From NCBI RefSeq assembly GCF_000219535.2, contig NZ_CP007806.1:5042501-5106500 (forward strand): DNA of 64,000 nt, in the 5' to 3' direction. The position numbers and the translations under genes are program-made. The notes beneath the pieces are model-generated. The model made no database searches. It was not told where the DNA came from and saw only the letters and a program-made list of their open reading frames with translations. The stretch comes from Brevibacillus laterosporus LMG 15441. Its GTDB lineage: Bacteria; Bacillota; Bacilli; Brevibacillales; Brevibacillaceae. This document shows, piece after piece, positions 57,896 to 64,000 of this stretch; position 1 is the first letter of the stretch, and each line of letters opens with the position of its first letter.

Positions 57896-58111
57896 CTATT
57901 CTTCTGCGGACTCTTTTGGCGCTGCTGGCACCAATACTTTTTTCATCTTCTTTTCAAATTCCAATCTCGGAATCATCACACTGTGATCGCATCCCGTACA
58001 TTTAATTCGAATATCCATCCCCATACGAATAATCTTCCATGCATTTGTGCCGCATGGATGCTGTTTTTTCATCTGGACAATATCCCCCAGATCAAATTGC
58101 TTTCTTTCCAT
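57896..58111 (-). CDS. DUF951-family protein
   Basis: Start ATG at 58111, about 6 bases after GGTGGGTG. 71 residues with the DUF951 pattern FDLGDIVQMKKQHPCGTNAWKIIRMGMDIRIKCTGCDHSVMIPR. It overlaps the mscS stop, so translation is coupled. A small zinc-knuckle-like protein of unknown function, conserved beside ychF and mscS in Firmicutes. Confidence 0.92.
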   Translation of the reverse strand: MERKQFDLGDIVQMKKQHPCGTNAWKIIRMGMDIRIKCTGCDHSVMIPRLEFEKKMKKVLVPAAPKESAEE

Positions 58112-58115
58112 GAAT

Positions 58116-59030
58116 TCACCCACCTGGATTTATCACTTTATTATCTTTTCCCATCATAACAGTTTTAGGGTATGGGATTTCAATACCTCTACGAACAAAT
58201 TCTTGTTTAATTCGTGCTCTCATCTTACGCATAATACCAAAATGCGTATTAGGCTTACACTCTGCTGTCACACGAATAATGACCTCTGACGGTCCCAACG
58301 CTTGAACACCCAATACCTGTGGTTGATTGACAATATCCTCTTCTTCTTTCCCCATTTTCTCTACGACTTCCTTTAAAATCTCTTCTACATGTGTCAAATC
58401 CTCCTCATAAGCGACAGACACATCAACAAAAGCCACTGAATTCTGAACCGAGAAATTAGTCACTTGATTAATCGTACCATTCGGAAAGATATGCACTTCT
58501 CCCGTCCAGCTTTTAATTTTGGAGATACGCAAACCAATAACCATGACGGTCCCTGTCACTCCATTGATCGTTACCATATCTCCTACAGCAAATTGATCTT
58601 CAAAAATAATGAAAAATCCTGTAATTACGTCTTTTACTAAGCTCTGCGCTCCAAAACCTACAGCAAGACTCAATACACCCGCACTTACTAATACCGGCTG
58701 CAAATCTAGTCCTACCTGTCTTAGTACCACCAATAGAGTAACGAAATAGATTGTGTATCTAGCCACATTTTTAACCAGTATGCGCATCGTATCTACTCGA
58801 CGTCTGTCAAATTGAATCATACTTTTCTCTCGATTACTAAAAATGCGATCAACTGATTTTCCAATAATGGTTACTAAAATCCGGGCTAACACAATAATGA
58901 GAATAATCCCAATCAAAGCAAACCCTTTATCCACCCAAAAATCTGGATTTGATAGTACTCCATACACCTGATTCCACATCTTTTGAAATGCAGTCAAGTT
59001 AGCATTCAAGTCCTGTTGTATTTCCTCCAA
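58116..59030 (-). CDS. mscS: MscS-type mechanosensitive channel
   Basis: 304 residues: two or three membrane helices, the Gly/Ala-rich pore helix (VGFGAQSLVKDVITGFFIIFEDQF), the beta domain VGDMVTINGVTGTV, and a C-terminal cap. It opens under membrane tension to release solutes. Best start is TTG at 59030, about 10 bases after AAAGGGG; the exact start is uncertain. It is followed by DUF951. Confidence 0.93.
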   Translation of the reverse strand: MEEIQQDLNANLTAFQKMWNQVYGVLSNPDFWVDKGFALIGIILIIVLARILVTIIGKSVDRIFSNREKSMIQFDRRRVDTMRILVKNVARYTIYFVTLLVVLRQVGLDLQPVLVSAGVLSLAVGFGAQSLVKDVITGFFIIFEDQFAVGDMVTINGVTGTVMVIGLRISKIKSWTGEVHIFPNGTINQVTNFSVQNSVAFVDVSVAYEEDLTHVEEILKEVVEKMGKEEEDIVNQPQVLGVQALGPSEVIIRVTAECKPNTHFGIMRKMRARIKQEFVRRGIEIPYPKTVMMGKDNKVINPGG

Positions 59031-59051
59031 GTCTCTTTAACCCCTTTCTTT

Positions 59052-59303
59052 TTACAAACCTATCTCTACGTAAGTTCCATTTTCATAATGAAAAAACCCA
59101 CGTATGACTACGTGCTGTGAAGTGATGATAGCCAGTGCGCGTTCAAATGATTCGCTGGGAAATTCAATAGATAGTGCACATCCAGCCGTAATTTCCTTAG
59201 GCGTCGGTCGGGTATCAATTTCGATATCCTCATATTCTAATAACATTTCTGCCCGTAATGCTTGCTGTGTTGAATCAAAAGCGATCAAGACGGTATTTTC
59301 CAT
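59052..59303 (-). CDS. DUF3343-family protein
   Basis: Start ATG at 59303, 8 bases after AGGAGAGG; the frame to 59339 has no site. 83 residues: FDSTQQALRAEMLLE, IDTRPTPKEITAGCALSIEF and a C-terminal FHYENGTYVEIGL. DUF3343 proteins contain a conserved Cys (here in GCALSI) and often lie near cysteine-desulfurase-like aminotransferases, as here. A sulfur or selenium transfer role has been suggested for the family. Confidence 0.88.
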   Translation of the reverse strand: MENTVLIAFDSTQQALRAEMLLEYEDIEIDTRPTPKEITAGCALSIEFPSESFERALAIITSQHVVIRGFFHYENGTYVEIGL

Positions 59304-59472
59304 CTTTGTGCCCTCTCCTTTTCCTCCAGCCTCTATCACACTTACTCACCAGCTTATTCGTAAAGCATTATCTATTTTACCCGGAGACGACTCTCTCTTC
59401 TACTTTCTCTTGCAGTTTTTAATCAATTTCTAATCTCAATCCCCCCCTCAGGTATAAAACATCCTAAATCTC

Positions 59473-59481
59473 CATATACTA
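59473..59481 (+). promoter_or_regulatory. Sporulation-type -10 element of the yyaC gene
   Basis: CATATACTA fits CATANNNTA, the -10 of sigma-E/K promoters; GTATAAA lies about 14-18 bases upstream. It is 29 bases before the ATG. Confidence 0.35.
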
Positions 59482-59509
59482 GGAATACTTTTATTTCGTG
59501 GAGGTATCT

Positions 59510-60133
59510 ATGAAACGATTTGAAGAGAATCGGGATGTTTCTTATCCTCCCTTTAGGGTTGACCACACGCATGAGTCAGCTACGAGAAACTTGTCTGAGC
59601 ATCTTTATGAACGCTTCCTCCAAAAGTCAGCAGATCAGGATCTAGTAGTCCTATGCATCGGAACAGATCGCTCTACCGGTGATGCTTTAGGTCCTTTGGT
59701 TGGCTCTCGACTACACACATATTTTCTTGACGATATTTTCGTATATGGGACACTTGAATCACCTGTGCATGCCGTTAATCTTGCGGATCAGATCGCGCTG
59801 ATAACAGAAAAGCATCCTAATGCTCTCATCGTAGCCATTGATGCTTGTCTAGGGCAATACCAGCATGTAGGATATATTAACGTCGTTGATGGTCCAGTGA
59901 AACCAGGAGCTGGAGTAAAAAAAGAGTTACCCGCTGTTGGGCACTTCCATATCACCGGAATTGTCAACGTAGGTGGCTTTATGGAGTATTTCGTCCTACA
60001 AAACACTCGGCTACATGTTGTAGTCAGTATGGCTGATATTATTGCCTCAGCTATTCACAAAGCAACAGCTCAATTGTTTTCCCCGTTTGATTACACATAT
60101 AAGGATATACCGTTTATACGAGACGGTAGTTGA
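59510..60133 (+). CDS. yyaC: Spore protease YyaC-like protein
   Basis: Start ATG at 59510, 5 bases after GGAGG. 207 residues with CIGTDRSTGDALGPLVGS, an AIDACLG motif and VGHFHITGIVNVGGFMEYFVLQ. YyaC belongs to a germination-protease-like family found near spo0J-soj in spore formers; its exact substrate is not established. Opposite orientation to neighbouring genes, with a sporulation-type promoter element. Confidence 0.92.
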   Translation: MKRFEENRDVSYPPFRVDHTHESATRNLSEHLYERFLQKSADQDLVVLCIGTDRSTGDALGPLVGSRLHTYFLDDIFVYGTLESPVHAVNLADQIALITEKHPNALIVAIDACLGQYQHVGYINVVDGPVKPGAGVKKELPAVGHFHITGIVNVGGFMEYFVLQNTRLHVVVSMADIIASAIHKATAQLFSPFDYTYKDIPFIRDGS

Positions 60134-60136
60134 TAG

Positions 60137-60177
60137 TAAAAAAGGCGACCTCACACGCTAGTAAGGTTGCCTTTTTC
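60137..60177. terminator. Bidirectional terminator between yyaC and the desulfurase-like gene
   Basis: AAAAAAGGCGACC pairs with GGTTGCCTTTTT (one G-T pair), T runs on both strands between convergent genes. Confidence 0.85.
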
Positions 60178-60191
60178 ATCTTCATCCTCTT

Positions 60192-61352
60192 TTATCCGAC
60201 ATAAAATGCCTCGGAAATCTCCCTGATTGCCGAAATCAGTCGTCTCACGTCATTTTCGTCGTTAAATACCCCAAAGCTGGCTCTCACAGCGCCTCTTTTT
60301 TCAGTACCAACTGTCTCATGGCCAAGCGGAGTGCAATGATAACCAGCCCTCACAGCGATTTGGTATTGTTGGTCTAAAATGAAGGCAATCTCAGAAGCAT
60401 CTGCTCCCATTATATTAAACGCAACCAGCCCAACCCGTTCGATTGACAGGTCTGGTCCATATACCTTTACCCCGTCTATCTTCATTAATTCCTCAAGGGT
60501 CATTTTTGCTAATGCCCATTCCTGTTGATGAATTTTCTCAATCCCAGTTTCCAGGACGAACGATACACCGGCACCTAGCCCCGCAATACCAACCGTATTA
60601 GCTGTTCCGCTTTCATAGCGGTCTGGTCTGGTCGTTGGCTGCTCAATAGCCTCGGATTGGCTTCCGGTCCCACCATGTAGTAATGGCTCCAGATTAATCT
60701 CATCTCTGACAAATAAGCATCCTGTTCCTTGTGGTCCGTATAGCCCCTTATGCCCAGGAAAAGCTAACATATCAATCTTCATATCGGCAACATCTATAGG
60801 TAGAACACCTGCTGTCTGCGAAGCATCCACCAAGAAGGTAAGCCGATGATGCTCACACAATTCTCCAAGCTCCTTAATCGGTAAGATCATACCTGTTAAA
60901 TTAGAAGCGTGGCTAACCACAAGCAATTTGGTCTCTTTCCGAAATGCTTGGGCAAAATCTTCAGCATAAAAGAACTGATCTTCACGCGGCCTGACATATG
61001 TAATTTCAATTCCAAGCTTCGTGCGCAAATATTCAAGTGGCCTGCGTACAGAATTGTGTTCAATCGATGAGGTTACTACATGATCCCCCGGCTGTAGGAA
61101 GCCTTTTATCGCCTGATTGAGCGCTTGAGTTGCATTTTGGTAAAAAAAGAGGTTATTCGGGTTCTCGATCCCGAACAACCTAGCAAGTTGTACACGCGTC
61201 CGAAACAACGCTTTACTGGCCTTCATCGCCAGTGCATGTCCTCCACGACCAGGATTGGCTGCGTAATCGTCTATTACTTCTATCATTGCTTCTTTTACCT
61301 GGGGTGGCTTTGGCCAAGAAGATGCGGCATTATCCAAATAAGTCACTGACAT
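60192..61352 (-). CDS. Class V aminotransferase, cysteine-desulfurase-like
   Basis: 386 residues of the NifS/CsdA fold: start YLDNAASSWPKPPQVKEAM, PLP motif region SHASNLTGMILPI, and the Lys Schiff base in FPGHKGLYGPQGTGCL. The Cys of the active loop appears as RAGYHCTPLGHE. It resembles the Enterococcus EF2568 group (TIGR01977), which often neighbours DUF3343 proteins. It may deliver sulfur or selenium; true IscS-type function is not proven. It follows spo0J by 13 bases. Confidence 0.88.
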   Translation of the reverse strand: MSVTYLDNAASSWPKPPQVKEAMIEVIDDYAANPGRGGHALAMKASKALFRTRVQLARLFGIENPNNLFFYQNATQALNQAIKGFLQPGDHVVTSSIEHNSVRRPLEYLRTKLGIEITYVRPREDQFFYAEDFAQAFRKETKLLVVSHASNLTGMILPIKELGELCEHHRLTFLVDASQTAGVLPIDVADMKIDMLAFPGHKGLYGPQGTGCLFVRDEINLEPLLHGGTGSQSEAIEQPTTRPDRYESGTANTVGIAGLGAGVSFVLETGIEKIHQQEWALAKMTLEELMKIDGVKVYGPDLSIERVGLVAFNIMGADASEIAFILDQQYQIAVRAGYHCTPLGHETVGTEKRGAVRASFGVFNDENDVRRLISAIREISEAFYVG

Positions 61353-61365
61353 AGGAAAATCCCCT

Positions 61366-62211
61366 TTACTCTTCTATTTGCAAAATATCAAGAATGCGTT
61401 GCAGATCGTCATCGGAGTAAAATTCTATTTCTATCTTTCCCTTTTTATTCGTTTTATTGATTTGAACACCCGTTCCAAAACGATTCTGTAGACGTTGCTC
61501 CCATTGAACGTATACCTTTTCCTTTGTAGCAGGCTTTTTCTTTTTGGTTTCACGTGAAACATGCAGTTGTTTCACCGTTTCCTCCAATTGGCGTACCGTC
61601 CATTCGTACTTAATCACATCACGAGCCAATTTCCATTGTAAATCTGCATCTTCTACAGGAATCAACGCTCTCGCATGTCCCATGGATAAGGAAGACGTAG
61701 CGACTAGCTCTTTTATTTTATCAGGCAACTGTAACAATCGCATGATATTGGTTACATGGGGGCGACTTTTCCCTACTTTTTGTGCTAATTCCTCTTGGGT
61801 ATAGGAACAATGCTCCATTAATTTAAAATATGCCTCGGCTTCTTCCATCGGATTTAAGTTTTCCCGCTGCAAATTTTCAATGAGAGCAAGCTCCATAATC
61901 TGTTGGTCTGTATAGTTTTTGATAACGACAGGAACTTTCTTTAAGCCTGCCAATTTAGCAGCACGCAGACGTCGTTCTCCCGCCACTAACTCATATCCTT
62001 TAATACTCTTTCGGACGATTAAAGGCTGAATGATGCCATGAATCTTGATAGATTCCCCTAGTTCCTGCAGAGCTTTTGGTTCAAATTCTTTACGAGGCTG
62101 GTATGGATTGGGACGGATCTCACTGATTTCGACGTCTGTAACTTGCTCGCTCTCTTCAATCAAATTAGAGGTTATTAAGGCGCCTAACCCTTTTCCCAAG
62201 CGTTTACTCAT
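61366..62211 (-). CDS. spo0J: Chromosome-partitioning protein Spo0J (ParB)
   Basis: 281 residues: N-terminal KRLGKGLGALI, ParB box (EIRPNPYQPRKEF; GERRLRAAKLAGL), HTH (YTQEELAQKVGKSRPHVTNIMRLL) and C-terminal dimer region. It binds parS and loads SMC near the origin. A parS site lies inside its own gene (61546-61561). Its ATG overlaps the soj stop by 4 bases. Confidence 0.98.
   Translation of the reverse strand: MSKRLGKGLGALITSNLIEESEQVTDVEISEIRPNPYQPRKEFEPKALQELGESIKIHGIIQPLIVRKSIKGYELVAGERRLRAAKLAGLKKVPVVIKNYTDQQIMELALIENLQRENLNPMEEAEAYFKLMEHCSYTQEELAQKVGKSRPHVTNIMRLLQLPDKIKELVATSSLSMGHARALIPVEDADLQWKLARDVIKYEWTVRQLEETVKQLHVSRETKKKKPATKEKVYVQWEQRLQNRFGTGVQINKTNKKGKIEIEFYSDDDLQRILDILQIEE
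61546..61561. promoter_or_regulatory. parS centromere site
   Basis: GGTTTCACGTGAAACA matches the Bacillus parS consensus TGTTTCACGTGAAACA at 15 of 16 positions. B. subtilis also has a parS inside spo0J. Confidence 0.85.
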
Positions 62212-62966
62212 ATACCGACCACTTCCTTAGCCAATTCAGTATAAACTTCGGCCCCTCTCGAACGTGGATCATAGCTGATAATTGCTTGTCCATGCGATGG
62301 TGCTTCACTTAGTCGCACATTGCGTGGAATAATTGTTTGATACACTTTATCTTGGAAATATTTTTTTACCTCATCAATTACTTGAATGCCTAAATTCGTA
62401 CGCGCATCTAGCATCGTTAACAATACTCCTTCAATAGCTAGATTAGCATTTAAATGCTTTTGAACTAATCGAACTGTATTTAAAAGCTGACTAAGCCCCT
62501 CAAGCGCATAATATTCACATTGAATAGGAATGATCACCGAGTCAGAGGCTGTCAGCGAATTGACTGTAAGAATCCCTAAAGACGGAGGGCAATCTATAAT
62601 AACAAAATCATAGTTATCTTTCACGACCTCTAGTGCCTTTTTTAAGCGAATTTCTCGTGAAATGGTAGGTACTAGCTCTATTTCTGCACCTGCTAATTGT
62701 ATCGTAGCAGGGATAATAGATAACCCCTCAATCTCAGTGGGCAGAGTTGTTTCAATTGGACTGATGTCATTAATTAGTACATCGTATACGCAATAACGTA
62801 CATCGGCTTTATTAATACCAACACCACTTGTAGCATTCCCTTGTGGATCGATATCCACTAATAAAACCTTTTTGCCTATACTAGCCAAGCAAGCGCTTAG
62901 ATTCACAGCAGTGGTTGTTTTACCAACGCCGCCTTTCTGATTGGCTACTGCAATTACTTTCCCCAA
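62208..62966 (-). CDS. soj: Chromosome-partitioning ATPase Soj (ParA)
   Basis: Start TTG at 62966, with GAGGTGGAG just upstream, gives the usual GKVIAVANQKGGVGKTTTAVNL start with a deviant Walker A. A longer frame to 63101 adds 45 unlike residues and is rejected. 252 residues. Soj dimerises with ATP, binds DNA, and is regulated by Spo0J; it also affects DnaA. It overlaps spo0J by 4 bases. Confidence 0.98.
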   Translation of the reverse strand: MGKVIAVANQKGGVGKTTTAVNLSACLASIGKKVLLVDIDPQGNATSGVGINKADVRYCVYDVLINDISPIETTLPTEIEGLSIIPATIQLAGAEIELVPTISREIRLKKALEVVKDNYDFVIIDCPPSLGILTVNSLTASDSVIIPIQCEYYALEGLSQLLNTVRLVQKHLNANLAIEGVLLTMLDARTNLGIQVIDEVKKYFQDKVYQTIIPRNVRLSEAPSHGQAIISYDPRSRGAEVYTELAKEVVGI

Positions 62967-63118
62967 AATCTCCACCTCATTTGTACATGTTACTTGTGAG
63001 AGCAGCTTGTCGTATTCCTGACGCTGTTCGCGCAAAATTAGCTGTTTGTAAGAACGATTTTGTTGATAAAGTACACATTTTAGATGATGCCCGTATTCCA
63101 TATATACATAATCATACA

Positions 63119-63145
63119 GAAAAAGAAAGGCGGCTCATGCCGCTT
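63119..63145 (-). terminator. Hairpin after noc
   Basis: GCGGC and GCCGC pair around TCAT next to the noc stop, followed by TTTCTTTTTC on the minus strand. The 62967-63118 spacer is the soj leader and holds no gene. Confidence 0.65.
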
Positions 63146-63999
63146 TATGACTGAGGTTTTTGATTTTTAGGGATACGAATCGTAAATTGATAATATTCAT
63201 CGTAATCCTCTTCATTGGTTTCCACAGGCAGACCTGTTTGAATCACCATATCAATAGATTGACGCACAGTATTGATAGCAATGCGCGAATCACGTGAAAA
63301 GGCCTTAAATCTTCCCCGTTTTTCCTTCTCAGGCTTAGGATTGTCCATCATTTCTAATAATTGCTTCACTCTGGTTTCCGTTTGCTTCACATTAAGCTCC
63401 CGCAAAGAAATCTCTTCTAATAGCTTAATCTGTAGCTCTGCATCCTTTAACGGTATCAAAGCACGTGCGTGTCGCTCTGTAATCCGTCTTGCCATGAGAG
63501 CTTCCTGAATTTGTTGAGGCAAGTGTAAAAGCCGTAATTTATTAGCGATGGTCGATTGCCCTTTGCCCAATCGTTGCGCTAAGCTCTCCTGCGTTAGATT
63601 ATGAAGGTCAATCAGTTTTTGATAAGCATAGGCCTCTTCAATGGCCGTTAATCCTTCACGTTGTAAATTCTCGATTAAAGCAATAGAAGCTGTCTGTGTA
63701 TCATTAAAATCTTTTACAATAGCGGGTATCCGTTCCATACCGATTTTCTTTGATGCACGCCATCTGCGCTCTCCCGCAATGATCTCAAACTGGTTATTAC
63801 GAACACGAACCACAATCGGTTGAATAATACCATGTGTCTTAATGGTTTGGCACAATTCTTCAATTTTCCCATCGTCAAACACAGTTCTAGGCTGATAAGG
63901 ATTGGGGACAATCTCATCAACTGGGATTTGCTTAATCTCCTCGTTTTCCGCTTTATCCGAGAGACCAAACAAACGTGAAAATTGATTTTTTACTGTCAT
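63145..63999 (-). CDS. noc: Nucleoid occlusion protein Noc
   Basis: 284 residues, ParB-like: [61 protein letters not shown]. It is the Spo0J paralogue adjacent to soj-spo0J in Firmicutes and lacks the Spo0J N-terminus; the amphipathic membrane-binding N-terminus ([11 protein letters not shown]) is present. Noc binds NBS sites and blocks division over the chromosome. The ATG is the last codon in the window, so its promoter is not visible. Confidence 0.93.
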   Translation of the reverse strand: MTVKNQFSRLFGLSDKAENEEIKQIPVDEIVPNPYQPRTVFDDGKIEELCQTIKTHGIIQPIVVRVRNNQFEIIAGERRWRASKKIGMERIPAIVKDFNDTQTASIALIENLQREGLTAIEEAYAYQKLIDLHNLTQESLAQRLGKGQSTIANKLRLLHLPQQIQEALMARRITERHARALIPLKDAELQIKLLEEISLRELNVKQTETRVKQLLEMMDNPKPEKEKRGRFKAFSRDSRIAINTVRQSIDMVIQTGLPVETNEEDYDEYYQFTIRIPKNQKPQS

Positions 64000-64000
64000 T

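Noticed and set aside
62967-63101. N-terminal extension of Soj
   Set aside because: Unlike any ParA N-terminus; the TTG at 62966 has the ribosome site and the conserved GKVIAV start.
63286-63301. Second parS inside noc
   Set aside because: Contains CACGTGA but matches the 16-base consensus at only about 11 positions.

Overview
The window looks like a chromosomal segment of a low-GC, spore-forming Firmicute close to its replication origin, most probably a Brevibacillus (B. laterosporus-like). This is inferred from gene content and order: noc, soj, spo0J, yyaC, mscS, ychF, rpsF-ssb-rpsR, yybS, gdpP, rplI, dnaB, purA, an M23 peptidase, walRKHIJ and an HtrA protease form the classic Bacillales origin flank. 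Nearly all of these lie on the minus strand, so they would be co-directional with a fork coming from an origin to the right of base 64000.

Layout. 1-7140: a divergent locus with a tubulin/FtsZ-like GTPase and a membrane VWA protein on the minus strand, and a 49-residue membrane peptide, a zinc-ribbon membrane protein and a membrane-anchored helical/SH3 protein (split by a frameshift at A8) on the plus strand. 7260-13300: a chemoreceptor, a small membrane protein, an ECF sigma/anti-sigma pair and a Cof-type phosphatase. 13461-14908: an NprR-like HTH-TPR receptor followed by a 44-codon exported pro-peptide, a probable quorum-sensing pair. 15100-18260: two Crp/Fnr-type regulators, a DoxX-like protein and flavohemoglobin Hmp. 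18470-21600: an oxidoreductase remnant, a phosphoribosyltransferase/permease pair and a His/Cys/Lys repeat protein with a sigma-K-like promoter. 21800-24560: HxlR regulator, MFS exporter and aldo/keto reductase. 24830-27060: a lipoprotein, a secreted beta-rich protein and a decayed lipase. 27335-34250: hybrid-cluster protein Hcp, malate:quinone oxidoreductase, a broken LysR-type gene, an ABM-type protein, RlmH, a CxxH/CxxC protein, DUF4288 and RidA. 34570-63999: the conserved origin-proximal block, interrupted at 53650-55620 by a secreted beta-rich protein, a possible toxin-peptide relic and a small membrane protein.

How genes work together. WalR/WalK with YycH, YycI, WalJ and HtrA control cell-wall homeostasis, and the M23 peptidase next door acts on the same wall. 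GdpP and YybS sit with rplI. Soj/Spo0J (with a parS site inside spo0J) and Noc handle chromosome segregation and division-site protection. Hmp and Hcp, both nitrosative-stress enzymes, each carry a TGTGA-N6-TCAC(A/T) box centred about 41.5 bases before a predicted transcription start. One of the two adjacent Crp/Fnr proteins has the matching recognition helix. The other has a changed helix and lies beside a changed palindrome (TGTAG-N6-CTACA) at the same spacing.

The best candidates for under-described biology are the tubulin-like/VWA divergent locus, the receptor/pro-peptide pair, the two-specificity Crp/Fnr cluster, and the metal-binding-type repeat protein. All assignments come from reading the sequence; no database search was run.
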